In this document: piece by piece, positions 8,424-16,070 of the stretch
Position numbering within the stretch: the first letter of the stretch is position 1
How the letters are laid out: the number at the start of each line of letters is the position of its first letter
NCBI RefSeq assembly: GCF_017302315.1
Contig: NZ_JAFLDT010000009.1
Coordinates: 1-64,000, forward strand
Source: Zoogloea sp.
Lineage (GTDB): Bacteria > Pseudomonadota > Gammaproteobacteria > Burkholderiales > Rhodocyclaceae
DNA length: 64,000 bases
Reading direction: 5' to 3'
The notes under the pieces: generated by a model
What the model saw: only the letters and a program-made list of their open reading frames with translations
What the model was told of the DNA's origin: nothing
Database searches by the model: none
Made by a program: the position numbers and the translations under genes

Positions 8424-9482
8424 ATGATCCATGACCGCATCCGTCGTGCCCGTGTGCTTCGAGGCTTGAGTCTTGAAGAGGTGGCGCAGGGGCTGGGCGA
8501 CATCAGCAAACAAGCCTTGAGTAAGTTCGAGAAGGGCGGTGCAGTGCCCAATTCAACTCGCTTGCTGCAACTGGCAAAGGTGCTGGACGTCAAGCCCGAG
8601 TATTTCTTTCGCGCCGATGCCGTAGCTCTGGCGCCACTGGAATTTCGCAAGCTCGCGAAGATGCCGAAGTATCGACAGGAACAGCTCGAGGAGCAGACGC
8701 GCGAGCATCTTGAACGTTACATCGCCTTGGAGCGGTGCTTTGATGCAGCAGATGTTGCGGTGGAAGCAACGCCCGCCCACTTCATGCCAGTCTCATCCGT
8801 CGAAGCCGCTGAGGGGGCCGCCCGGAAGCTCAGGGAAGATTGGGCTATTGGCGGTGATGCCATTGCCAATCTGACCGAGTTGCTCGAAGACCATGGAATC
8901 AAGGTGGCCTTGCTCGACGGGCCGGAAGACTTCGACGGAGCCTGTGCGGCGACTCACGATGAACACCATGTCTTGATCGCCTTGAACCGGACTCGCCCCG
9001 GTGAACGCATGCGTTTCACCGCTGCGCACGAGTTAGGGCACTGGATCATGTCCCTGCCTGAAGGGATGCCAGAAAAGGAGAAGGAGGCCTGCTGCCATCG
9101 CTTTGCTGGCGCCTTCCTCTACCCCAGGGATCAGGTTGTTCTGGATTTTGGTGGCCATAAGCGTTCCCGGGTGCATCCGGTGGAACTGCTGAACGCCAAA
9201 CGGCGCTATGGCGTGTCGATGCAGGTGGCGCTACGTCGCCTTAAGGATCTTCAGCTATTGAGCGATGCGGGATATCACTCGATTTATATCCAGTTCAGCA
9301 AAAACGGCTGGAGATCAGCCGAACCGGAGCCGATGCCCGCCGAGGAGCCCCGCCGTTTCGAGTCCTTGGTGTTCTGGGGGCTGGCAGAAGATCTATTCAG
9401 CCCATCTCGCGCGTCTGAGTTTTTGCAGAGGCCGATTGATCAACTGGAGCCCTCCCTGCAGGTATCGACTGTTCCTGCATGA
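8424..9482 (+). CDS. XRE-family HTH regulator fused to ImmA/IrrE metallopeptidase
   Basis: The 352-aa protein starts at ATG 8424 behind GGAGGGG; an upstream in-frame start at 8376 has no ribosome site. Residues 1-65 are an XRE helix-turn-helix (LEEVAQGLGDISKQALSKFE). The second half is an ImmA/IrrE (DUF955) zinc peptidase with the HExxH motif AAHELGHWIM about residue 200 and a CCHRFAGAFL helix downstream. Proteins of this type cleave or derepress partner regulators in mobile elements and toxin-antitoxin loci. The stop overlaps the start of the next gene (ATGA), so it is co-translated with a PIN-domain protein, whose activity it may control (inference). Confidence 0.85.
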   Translation: MIHDRIRRARVLRGLSLEEVAQGLGDISKQALSKFEKGGAVPNSTRLLQLAKVLDVKPEYFFRADAVALAPLEFRKLAKMPKYRQEQLEEQTREHLERYIALERCFDAADVAVEATPAHFMPVSSVEAAEGAARKLREDWAIGGDAIANLTELLEDHGIKVALLDGPEDFDGACAATHDEHHVLIALNRTRPGERMRFTAAHELGHWIMSLPEGMPEKEKEACCHRFAGAFLYPRDQVVLDFGGHKRSRVHPVELLNAKRRYGVSMQVALRRLKDLQLLSDAGYHSIYIQFSKNGWRSAEPEPMPAEEPRRFESLVFWGLAEDLFSPSRASEFLQRPIDQLEPSLQVSTVPA

Positions 9483-9967
9483 GCCGGATCTACATCAGCG
9501 ATACCAATATCTGGATCGACTTCAACAACGCAGGCTTGCTCGATGAGTTGTTCCAGCTCCCGTTCACCTTTTGCTGTACGGAGTTCGTGTTGGATGAGCT
9601 GAACAACTTCGACCATTCAGCCCTGCTCGCACGCGGGCTGCTCGTCGAGCCGTTGGACGACACGGCGGTCAGCAAGTTGTACGGCTTGATGGCCGAACAC
9701 AACAACAGCTCATTGGCAGATGTGTCCTGCTATTTCCTGGCCCACGAGACAACACGGCCGTTGCTGACCGGTGATGGTCGGCTCAGGAAGCAGGCACAAA
9801 AGGATGGACTTGAGGTGCACGGTGCCCTATGGCTACTGGATCGTCTGGTTGAGAATGCGGTGATTCCGACAAAGCATGCGGCGGATTGTCTCGATCGCAT
9901 CTTGCTGAAAAATGCACGTTTGCCTCATGCAGAATGCCAGAGTCGTCTTCAGCAGTGGCGTGCATGA
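9479..9967 (+). CDS. PIN-domain ribonuclease-like protein
   Basis: A 162-aa PIN-fold protein. The acidic residues expected in the active site are visible: SDTNIWID (Asp8), a Glu in TEFVLDEL, Asp in SLADVSCYF and Asp in LLTGDGRLR. Its start overlaps the stop of the XRE-ImmA gene by 4 bp. PIN proteins are commonly toxin ribonucleases. Here the partner would be a fused regulator-peptidase rather than a small antitoxin, which is less common. Whether the pair is a toxin-antitoxin system, a phage-derived module or a defence unit cannot be decided from sequence. Confidence 0.7.
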   Translation: MSRIYISDTNIWIDFNNAGLLDELFQLPFTFCCTEFVLDELNNFDHSALLARGLLVEPLDDTAVSKLYGLMAEHNNSSLADVSCYFLAHETTRPLLTGDGRLRKQAQKDGLEVHGALWLLDRLVENAVIPTKHAADCLDRILLKNARLPHAECQSRLQQWRA

Positions 9968-10352
9968 GCCCAGAAGAGCACGCGCGAGCCGCGACGCCAC
10001 CCGGCCCATGACCCCAATCAGATCTGGGTGTAGGACATCATGTGGTTGCTGAGTGTGCTCCCCCGATTTGATCGGTCCGATGATCATGTAGAGCGATGGC
10101 CTGCAGTGGCCGGTCGCCGAATGGAAACGCCGCCCGTGATGCTGAGGGGCAGCGGACTTGACCGGGGCCATTCCGCGATCAAACTCGTCACGCCCGACGA
10201 AAACTCTTCGATCTGCACGTGGCCAACCAAAGCCAAGAGGATTGGAAAACTGCCGACAGACGTTTCGTTTATTTCGTTTGTTTCGTATATTACGGATATC
10301 GAGGTGCTACCGCTGGTCACACCCGCAGAGAAACAAACCGGAGGAAAGCATC
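9968..10352. other. Gene-free interval with direct repeats upstream of the HTH-PIN pair
   Basis: No convincing gene is present in these 385 bp. The first 250 bp look like degenerate coding DNA, but I could not assign them to any family. The last 90 bp are AT-richer and hold the TTTCGT repeats listed separately and the ribosome site of the following gene. Confidence 0.5.
10263..10286 (+). promoter_or_regulatory. Three TTTCGT direct repeats at 9-bp spacing, candidate operator
   Basis: TTTCGT occurs at 10263, 10272 and 10281, within an AT-rich stretch about 70 bp before the HTH gene's ATG. Iterons of this kind often bind the antitoxin of the operon that follows. The role is inferred from position only. 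Confidence 0.4.
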
Positions 10353-10820
10353 ATGGCAAACGCGCAAGCAGTCATCGACACCGTGCTTGATGAGCACGAT
10401 GCAGCACTGGCGCAAGCCGCTCAACGTTGCTTGATGGCGGCGTTGGATCATTCACGGGCGGAAACCATACGCCTGATTGCACAGGGTGAAGACGAAACTC
10501 AGGCGGTCGTCGAGCTTCCCCCGAAGGTGCTGCGCTTCATGGCCGATCTGCTCGGGGTTATGGCACAACGTCAGCCTGTAGCCGTGCTGCCACAGAAACT
10601 TGAACTCTCCACTCAGGAAGTGGCAAACATGCTGAATGTGTCGCGTCCTTACGTGGTCAAGGAGATCGAGGCAGGACACCTGCCTTGCCGTAAGGTTGGT
10701 CGCCATCGGCGTGTCCTGTTCGAGGACATGATTGCTTATCAGCAGAAATCTCGCTCTGAATCGGATGCCGCACTGCAGGCCTTGGCCGATCAGGCTCAAG
10801 AGCTGGGTCTGGGGTACTGA
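10353..10820 (+). CDS. Excisionase-type HTH antitoxin
   Basis: A 155-aa protein starting at ATG 10353 behind GGAGGA. The C-terminal half is a MerR/excisionase-like helix-turn-helix: STQEVANMLNVSRPYV, then the wing GHLPCRKVGRHRR and FEDMIAYQ. The N-terminal half is predicted helical. It sits 1 bp before a PIN-domain gene, the usual layout of excisionase-family antitoxin plus PIN toxin. It probably binds its own promoter (TTTCGT repeats at 10263-10286) and neutralises the PIN protein; both points are inference from the arrangement. Confidence 0.75.
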   Translation: MANAQAVIDTVLDEHDAALAQAAQRCLMAALDHSRAETIRLIAQGEDETQAVVELPPKVLRFMADLLGVMAQRQPVAVLPQKLELSTQEVANMLNVSRPYVVKEIEAGHLPCRKVGRHRRVLFEDMIAYQQKSRSESDAALQALADQAQELGLGY

Positions 10821-10821
10821 T

Positions 10822-11403
10822 ATGGCAGGTTCAGCACGCTACACAGTGATTCTGGACGCTTGCGTGCTGTACCCCGCGCCTCTGCGCGACGTGCTCTTGA
10901 GCCTTGCCAGTGTGGGTCTGTTTCATGCTCGCTGGTCTGAGCGGATTCAGGATGAATGGGTTCGCAATCTCTTGCTGCAACGGACGGATCTGAAGCTGGA
11001 GGATCTGCAGCGCACTTGCGCATTGATGCGCAGTGCCATTCCGGATTGCCTCGTGACGGGGTGGGAACCCATTGAGCAGGTCATTACGGGACTTCCGGAC
11101 CCGGATGATCGTCATGTCGTTGCAGCCGCACTTCGCGGCCATGCCGACGCAATCGTGACTTTCAATCTGAGGGACTTCCCGGCTGAAGTGATGGATGCGG
11201 TGCAGGTTGAGATTCAACACCCAGACGATTTCCTGCTTAATCAACTCGATCTGGCGCCATTTCCGGCACTCAAAGCGATCAAGGCCATGCGTGCCAGACT
11301 ACGCAAACCACCCATTGAAGCAGCAGAACTGGTGACAATGCTTGAAAAACTTCAGCTACCGCTAAGCGCGGCCAGACTGCGTGAAGTCAGCGAGCTGATC
11401 TGA
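10822..11403 (+). CDS. PIN-domain toxin (VapC-like)
   Basis: A 193-aa PIN-domain protein. It begins with the active-site strand VILDACVLYP, has a Glu in IQDEWVRNL, and then DPDDRHVVAAAL and AIVTFNLRDF, which supply the remaining acidic and Asn positions of the PIN_3/VapC-like fold. The start is 1 bp after the antitoxin stop, so the two are translationally coupled. The expected activity is RNA cleavage, for example of tRNA or mRNA. The gene ends head-on against the truncated hipA on the other strand with 35 bp between stops. Confidence 0.78.
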   Translation: MAGSARYTVILDACVLYPAPLRDVLLSLASVGLFHARWSERIQDEWVRNLLLQRTDLKLEDLQRTCALMRSAIPDCLVTGWEPIEQVITGLPDPDDRHVVAAALRGHADAIVTFNLRDFPAEVMDAVQVEIQHPDDFLLNQLDLAPFPALKAIKAMRARLRKPPIEAAELVTMLEKLQLPLSAARLREVSELI

Positions 11404-11438
11404 GGCCATGTCTGCAGATCAAGTTGTCGCTGACAGCG

Positions 11439-12122
11439 CTAAACGCTGAAATCGCTCGCCTGATACTGCCCCAAGCGTTGGCGCAGCAGGAACGGACGGT
11501 CAATGTGCTGGGCGAGCTCTTCGACGGAGGCGGCCGGCACGCCAGCGGCCAGGAAGTGCTCCCGCCATGTATTCACCACGTCCACAACCCGATTAACTTC
11601 GGCCTTCGCGGCTTGAGGCGTCAGCCAGTACTGCCCGGCGGCGGAGAGCGCGTTCTCGATGCTGGACTCGGCCCCTTGCGTCCCCACCGTCATTGCCTGA
11701 TAGCCCAATGACTGCCCCATCGGCAGCACATCGAAGGCGGGTGCGAGCGCGTACTGCTGCGCCTGGCTGACCAGGAGAACGTGGTTCTTTTCGTGGTCGT
11801 CCGTGTTGTCGATGAGGATGTTGAACACCAGGCGCCGGAACAGCTCATGCATCTGGGCACGATGGCTATCGACATCTCCCCGGCGGCGCAGGAGTTGAGC
11901 CAGATTCGGGTACGACAGCTCGACACCCGCGGCCTTCAAGGCCACATTGGCCGACAGCGCGTGCCATCGTCGGCCTTCCGAGCGGTCGAAGCGCTTGATA
12001 GCCAGCGCAACGCCCCGCGCAAACGGAATGGGCCGCATTTCCGCCACAGCAATCCCTGCCTTTGCTGCAAGCGTCAGGGAGGCATGCTCATGCTTCGTCG
12101 CCTTCGTTGTTAGCGCTCGCCG
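11439..12122 (-). pseudogene. hipA toxin kinase, 5'-deleted remnant
   Basis: The frame encodes the C-terminal part of a HipA Ser/Thr kinase: AIKRFDRSEGRRWHALSA, the catalytic loop NTDDHEKNHVLL and AFDVLPMG, the metal-binding region. The N-terminal subdomain and nucleotide-binding strands (roughly 150-230 residues) are missing. The upstream hipB ends in ATGA, and the overlapping ATG (12089-12091) reads only MSMPP before a stop, after which the hipA sequence continues in another frame. A deletion with frame change in the original hipA explains this. The longer open frame reaching 12260 is only overlap with hipB. It is unlikely to make an active kinase. Confidence 0.75.
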
Positions 12123-12456
12123 CTGCAGCTGTACGCGTCCTGCGGGCGCGCAAACGACTGGCCTGACGCACGTCGGATTCAAGTGCCCGGACATCCTTGC
12201 CCGGTTCAGCCAAGTCCCCAAGCCCGTCCGCCAAACCGAGCAGCCACAAGGCCGAGGCATACACCCCCATGCTCACAGACGGATCCCCTTTCTCCAGGCG
12301 AATCAGGGTGGGAACAGAGACCCCAAGACGGCTGGCCCACTGCCGCTGGGACTCCTTACGCCGAAGCCGTGCCACGGCCAGCCTCTCTCCAAGGGTCTGC
12401 AAGGAGGCCAGGACCTCCGGTGGCAAGGAACTTAGGGCTAGAGAAGGTTTTGACAT
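12088..12456 (-). CDS. hipB: HipB-like XRE antitoxin of the deleted hipBA locus
   Basis: A 122-aa helix-turn-helix protein: RLRRKESQRQWASRLGVSV and PTLIRLEKGDPSVSMGVY give an XRE fold of the HipB type (residues 25-85), followed by an Ala/Arg-rich tail. It lies directly upstream of the hipA remnant with an ATGA overlap. Its start codon lies inside the left arm of a 19-bp inverted repeat (12447-12510), so the repeat may be its operator. Its cognate kinase is deleted, so it may now act only as a repressor or as antitoxin to a related HipA; both are inference. Confidence 0.75.
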   Translation of the reverse strand: MSKPSLALSSLPPEVLASLQTLGERLAVARLRRKESQRQWASRLGVSVPTLIRLEKGDPSVSMGVYASALWLLGLADGLGDLAEPGKDVRALESDVRQASRLRARRTRTAAAASANNEGDEA

Positions 12457-12510
12457 AACATAAAAATAGACAAAAACCTGATAAAAGTAAATTTTATGTT
12501 ATGTCAAAAC
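12447..12510. repeat. Perfect 19-bp inverted repeat between the two hipBA loci
   Basis: Arms 12447-12465 (GTTTTGACATAACATAAAA) and 12492-12510 are exact reverse complements separated by 26 AT-rich bp. The left arm covers the start codon of the truncated-locus hipB, and the right arm covers the last codons of the intact hipA. It could be a hipB operator, a terminator-like structure or a recombination scar. Confidence 0.8.
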
Positions 12511-13786
12511 GCCCCAGCATCTCCCCAACAATCATGTGATCCACAACCTTGAACACACGCTGCTCAATCGGCGTAGAGGGCGCCAGCTCCGGGCTGGCGA
12601 GGGCCTTGCGAATCCCCTTTGCCACGTCGTTCACGATGCGCGCTGCCGCCTCCGCTGGAAGGCGCAACGCCTTGCCTGCTTCGATGAGACTGTCGAGCTT
12701 CACCTCGTTGAATCTCACGGCGCCTGGCAGTTCAATGGCCATGCGCACGGCGGGCCACGGTCCGTCCTGGGTGCCCAATGCTCTGGTGTGATAGGCGGAT
12801 GTGCTCAGCAGATCGTAATGGCGCGCCAGCTCCGGCCCCAGGGCGGTCATGACAAATGACAGGTTCTTCAGGTGACAGTCGTCATTTGCCAGAAATACGT
12901 TGAAGACCAGCCATCGAAAGAGTCGAAACCGCGTTGCCGCAGGATTTGCCGAGAGGGTACTGATCTCGTACAGCGTCTCCAGGGACGCCCGGCTGTACTT
13001 CAGCGTCCGGGAGATGTTGAGCAGCTGGCAGGCGTCAATGATGTGTTTTCGCTGCGTATCGGGAAAACTGCCCAGCCTGTCGAAGCGTTCGATGATGTAG
13101 ACCGGGACCGCCGCCTGGGCGTCGGGCAGGCGCCGCAGAGTAACGTCCGGGACGAGCAGCCCTGCCGCCCTGGCCAGCCGCATGGTCAGGAATTCGTTGT
13201 AGGCCGATGCCGGATAGCGCTCCACGTCGGGATGGTCGGGCTTCAGGATGTGCGTGGACGGCGTGGCGCCAGCCGGCTCAAACAGCTCGCCGTCTTTCAC
13301 GACCAGCAGCAGTTTGTGCTGCGCGCCCGCGGCCGACATCTTCTTTGGTGCATCGTGGATCAGGGTCTGCTGCGGCAGATTGCGGATGCGGCGGACAAGC
13401 GCCTCATCGGGCAGCGGCGCAATCGCGCTGTCGGTCGGAAGTGCCTCTCCGGGCGGCAGCAAGCTCAGGGCGCCAGCCGATTCCCTCCCCAAATATCGCA
13501 AGACGTCGAAGGCATCGCGGACGTTGGCTTCCCGGCAGACCGCTTCGCGCAGATGCTCTTCTGGCAGGAGGTTGTCGAAGAACCACTGTACGGTTCTGAC
13601 CGTGCTCCCGTCGCGATGCTCGAGCTGATGTCGTGGCAGAGCCGGTGACAGGTCAAAAGCCTGGGCAGACCTTGACCACAACGGGTCGTATCTCAGCGTC
13701 CAGATGTCCTGCTCTTCGAGCAGATGGCCAACGTGCTGGCGCTCGAAATAGATCTCCAGAACGCGCGCTTCACTCACCGCCGGCAT
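12494..13786 (-). CDS. hipA: HipA-family Ser/Thr kinase toxin
   Basis: About 430 aa, full-length HipA family. The N-terminal domain includes LPRHQLEHRDG and FFDNLLPE. A kinase core follows: STHILKPDHP (nucleotide-binding Lys), YNEFLTMRLARAAGL, IIERFDR, the catalytic loop NDDCHLKNLSFV and DLLSTSAY in the metal-binding position. HipA kinases phosphorylate aminoacyl-tRNA synthetases (GltX in E. coli) and cause growth arrest. ATG 13786 is used; a GTG at 13777 would overlap the hipB stop by only 8 bp and is equally possible. It forms an operon with the upstream HipB, whose three operators lie at 14108-14225. Confidence 0.87.
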   Translation of the reverse strand: MPAVSEARVLEIYFERQHVGHLLEEQDIWTLRYDPLWSRSAQAFDLSPALPRHQLEHRDGSTVRTVQWFFDNLLPEEHLREAVCREANVRDAFDVLRYLGRESAGALSLLPPGEALPTDSAIAPLPDEALVRRIRNLPQQTLIHDAPKKMSAAGAQHKLLLVVKDGELFEPAGATPSTHILKPDHPDVERYPASAYNEFLTMRLARAAGLLVPDVTLRRLPDAQAAVPVYIIERFDRLGSFPDTQRKHIIDACQLLNISRTLKYSRASLETLYEISTLSANPAATRFRLFRWLVFNVFLANDDCHLKNLSFVMTALGPELARHYDLLSTSAYHTRALGTQDGPWPAVRMAIELPGAVRFNEVKLDSLIEAGKALRLPAEAAARIVNDVAKGIRKALASPELAPSTPIEQRVFKVVDHMIVGEMLGRFDIT

Positions 13787-14054
13787 CCCGCTTTTGCGCT
13801 GCACGCTGCGCCAGGCGCTCAAGCTCCGCTGCCGCGGAGTCGTGGAATTCTACGGACACGCGCACCCCGAGCTCCCGGAGCAAGCGAAACACCCGCCCCA
13901 TCTGCACGGTGTCCTTGCCGTTCTCCACGTCGGACGCGAACTGCTTGCTGACACCCACCATGCCCGCCAGGTCGTCGATCCGGATGCCGGAGCTCTTGCG
14001 GACAGCACGGAGCACCGTGCCGATATCCGAGACGGAATCCACCGTTTTTTTCAT
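13770..14054 (-). CDS. hipB: HipB-like XRE antitoxin/repressor
   Basis: A 94-aa XRE-family protein with a helix-turn-helix in residues 10-60 (IDDLAGMVGVSKQFASDVE), the size and fold of HipB. It precedes and overlaps hipA. HipB binds HipA, blocks its activity and represses the operon by binding repeated palindromes. Here three palindromes with half-sites TTCCT and AGGAA separated by 8 bp occur at 14108, 14158 and 14208, matching the architecture of the E. coli HipB operators (TATCC-N8-GGATA). The autoregulation assignment is inference from that match. Confidence 0.85.
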   Translation of the reverse strand: MKKTVDSVSDIGTVLRAVRKSSGIRIDDLAGMVGVSKQFASDVENGKDTVQMGRVFRLLRELGVRVSVEFHDSAAAELERLAQRAAQKRDAGGE

Positions 14055-14107
14055 GGAGATCTTTCCTCAGCGCTTAGTCGTCTCACGAAGGATTCGTCCG
14101 ACTATTA

Positions 14108-14225
14108 TTCCTGTGATCGCAGGAATAATAGTCGGAGGCCGCAGCGATTGCCATGGTTTCCTACGAGCGCAGGAAATCTCGATCCGCATCCACCGATAGC
14201 CGATGAATTCCTACGATCTCAGGAA
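14108..14225. promoter_or_regulatory. Three hipBA operators at exact 50-bp spacing
   Basis: Three 18-bp palindromes TTCCT-N8-AGGAA lie at 14108-14125, 14158-14175 and 14208-14225. Their 8-bp spacers are related (consensus RYGAKCKC). The first sits inside a longer 16-bp-arm palindrome. The 50-bp period keeps the sites close to the same helix face. This is the same half-site/spacer layout as E. coli HipB operators. Confidence 0.75.
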
Positions 14226-14270
14226 TATTTCCAACACCCCCCATCAGGCCAGCCCAGAGCAGGCCTTCCC

Positions 14271-15341
14271 TCACTCCCCCCCACCCAGCCCCACCCGCGT
14301 CGGCAGATCCCACGCGCCGCCCGGTGCGATCAGCCTACACATGCCCGTGGACGTGGCGTGGGCCAGCACGAAGCCCTTGCCGTCCCACTTCCATTCCTCC
14401 ATCGACCAGCAATCCCCCAGGCCGCGGCCTTTCTGGGTGGCGGTGATGGTGCCGGCTTCATATTCCGAGCCCTGGGTGGTGACCAGCACGGGCTGGTAGG
14501 GCGGGGCTTGATTGACGATCCAGTAACCGTAGCCCACGTTGTAGGCGCCGCTCCAGCAGCGGGTGGCGACGAGGAGACGGGTGGCGGTGAGGCGGGTGGC
14601 GGTGGGGGCGGCTTCGAAGGACGGATCGGGTTCGGTGAGGTCGGGGCAGTAGTCGGTTTCGTCGCTCTTCAGGGTGGCGTGCAGGGCCTTGAGCAGGGCG
14701 GGGCCTTGCTGCTTCACCCAGGTCTTGTCGCCCGGCCTGGCGGGGGCGATGGCGCCGGGCTTGACGACGAGGCCCGGCAGCGGGGGAAGGGCCTTGCTTT
14801 CGGGCTGGGTGCCGGGCCGGATGAGGGCGCCGGGGGTGCCCAGGCGGCCCTGGAATTCGTCCATCTTGAGGAGCACGGCGGCGGCGCCGGTGTCGGAGAG
14901 CGCCCAGGTATTGCCCTTGCGCACAAACTCGATGCTGCTCTTGCGGGTCAGGGCCGCCAGCAGGGCCTGGGTCTGGGCCTTGTTGAGTTCGCCGAGGAGG
15001 CTGTCGCTGTCGAAGGCGACGGCGCCCTGGGGCGTTGCGTTGATGCGGAGGGTCAGCTGGAAGTTGCGGGGCAGTTTGTCGACGACGGGGTTGTCGTCGT
15101 AGCGGCCGATTCTCACCTGGGCCGTCACCGGCTGCCCCGGCCCGGCCGGGCGGGTGAGGAGCACGGAGATGCCCAGCTCGACGCCGTCCATGCTGTAGCC
15201 GGCGGCCCGGCAGGTACGGGTGTTGTCACAGGCCAGCTCCCAGTCGCCGTGGTTGAAGCGGGTGCCGGGCAGGTCGGCGGCATTCAGGGCAGGTGCCGCC
15301 AGCAGCAGGGGGGCACAGATCAGCGGAACAAAGCGACGCAT
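14271..15341 (-). CDS. DUF1176 family exported protein
   Basis: A 356-aa protein with a signal peptide (MRRFVPLICAPLLLAAPALNAA) whose body matches DUF1176: an early CDNTRTCRAAGY Cys pair, an N-terminal domain with GISVLLTRPAGPGQP, and a C-terminal domain with YNVGYGYWIVN and EWKWDGKGFVLA. It is expected in the periplasm; function in the family is unknown. The ATG at 15341 follows the promoter region shared with the divergent DUF2058 gene. The longer open frame to 15863 on this strand is antisense to that gene and is ignored. The first core-type gene to the right of the defence island. Confidence 0.75.
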   Translation of the reverse strand: MRRFVPLICAPLLLAAPALNAADLPGTRFNHGDWELACDNTRTCRAAGYSMDGVELGISVLLTRPAGPGQPVTAQVRIGRYDDNPVVDKLPRNFQLTLRINATPQGAVAFDSDSLLGELNKAQTQALLAALTRKSSIEFVRKGNTWALSDTGAAAVLLKMDEFQGRLGTPGALIRPGTQPESKALPPLPGLVVKPGAIAPARPGDKTWVKQQGPALLKALHATLKSDETDYCPDLTEPDPSFEAAPTATRLTATRLLVATRCWSGAYNVGYGYWIVNQAPPYQPVLVTTQGSEYEAGTITATQKGRGLGDCWSMEEWKWDGKGFVLAHATSTGMCRLIAPGGAWDLPTRVGLGGGE

Positions 15342-15488
15342 GGGATGGCGGGGCCGGTGTGGGAGGGTGGCTGGCAGTCTATGTGCCCGTGGCCCCGCCA
15401 TCAATGCGTGCGCAGTGATTTGCCCCTTGCTATCCTCCCCATCCCGACCACCGCCGCGGTGGCCAGCACACATCACGGAGAAACGCCC

Positions 15489-16031
15489 ATGGCGTCGTTG
15501 CAGGATCAATTCATGAAGGCCGGCCTGGTCAGCAAGGGCAAGGCCAAGCAGCTCAACCAGGACAAGTCGCGCCAGCAGAAGCTCGACCGCAAGTCGGGGG
15601 TCCAGACGGTGGATGAAGCCAAGCAGGCGGCGCTGGAGATCCAGCGCCAGCAGGCCGAGCGGGCGCGGGAGCTCAACGCCCAGCGCGACGCGGCCGCGCG
15701 GCAGAAGGCCATTGAGGCGCAGATCGTGCAGATGATCCAGCAGCACAAGCAGGCCAAGCTCACCCGGGGCGCCGCCGAGGTGGCCTACAACTACACCCAC
15801 GATGGCAAGATCAAGCGCATGTTCGTATCCGCCCAGGTGCGCGACCACATTGCCGCCGGCCATCTGGTGATCGTCTGCCAGGGCGACGCCGCCGAGCTGC
15901 TGCCCAAGACCATCGGTGACAAGATCGCCGAGCGCGACCCGGCCCGGGTGGTGTACGTGAAGCAGGCCGAAGCCCCCGCCGAGGACGACCCCTACGCCGA
16001 CTTCAAGGTGCCCGACGACCTGATGTGGTGA
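15489..16031 (+). CDS. DUF2058 family protein (YaiL-like)
   Basis: A 180-aa cytosolic protein of the DUF2058/YaiL family. The N-terminus MASLQDQFMKAGLVSKGKA with a long charged coiled-coil segment (residues 20-90) and a compact C-terminal domain (YNYTHDGKIKRMFVS to VVYVKQAEA) are typical. Length is the usual one. The role is not established; E. coli YaiL is reported as nucleoid- or ribosome-associated, which I treat as weak. The ATG at 15489 is the only sensible start; it is divergent from the DUF1176 gene. Confidence 0.8.
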   Translation: MASLQDQFMKAGLVSKGKAKQLNQDKSRQQKLDRKSGVQTVDEAKQAALEIQRQQAERARELNAQRDAAARQKAIEAQIVQMIQQHKQAKLTRGAAEVAYNYTHDGKIKRMFVSAQVRDHIAAGHLVIVCQGDAAELLPKTIGDKIAERDPARVVYVKQAEAPAEDDPYADFKVPDDLMW

Positions 16032-16070
16032 GCGGGGCGTCCTGCCCCTCCAGGCCTTCCAGCCCCTGCC

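Noticed and set aside
9968..10352. Possible insertion-sequence remnant
   Set aside because: I could not recognise a transposase or terminal repeats; left as unassigned.
14108..14225. CRISPR-like array
   Set aside because: Three 18-bp palindromes at 50 bp; no long repeat, no cas genes, and spacing and symmetry fit operators.
14271..15863. 530-aa minus-strand frame
   Set aside because: Only 14271-15341 is the DUF1176 gene; the rest is antisense to the DUF2058 gene.
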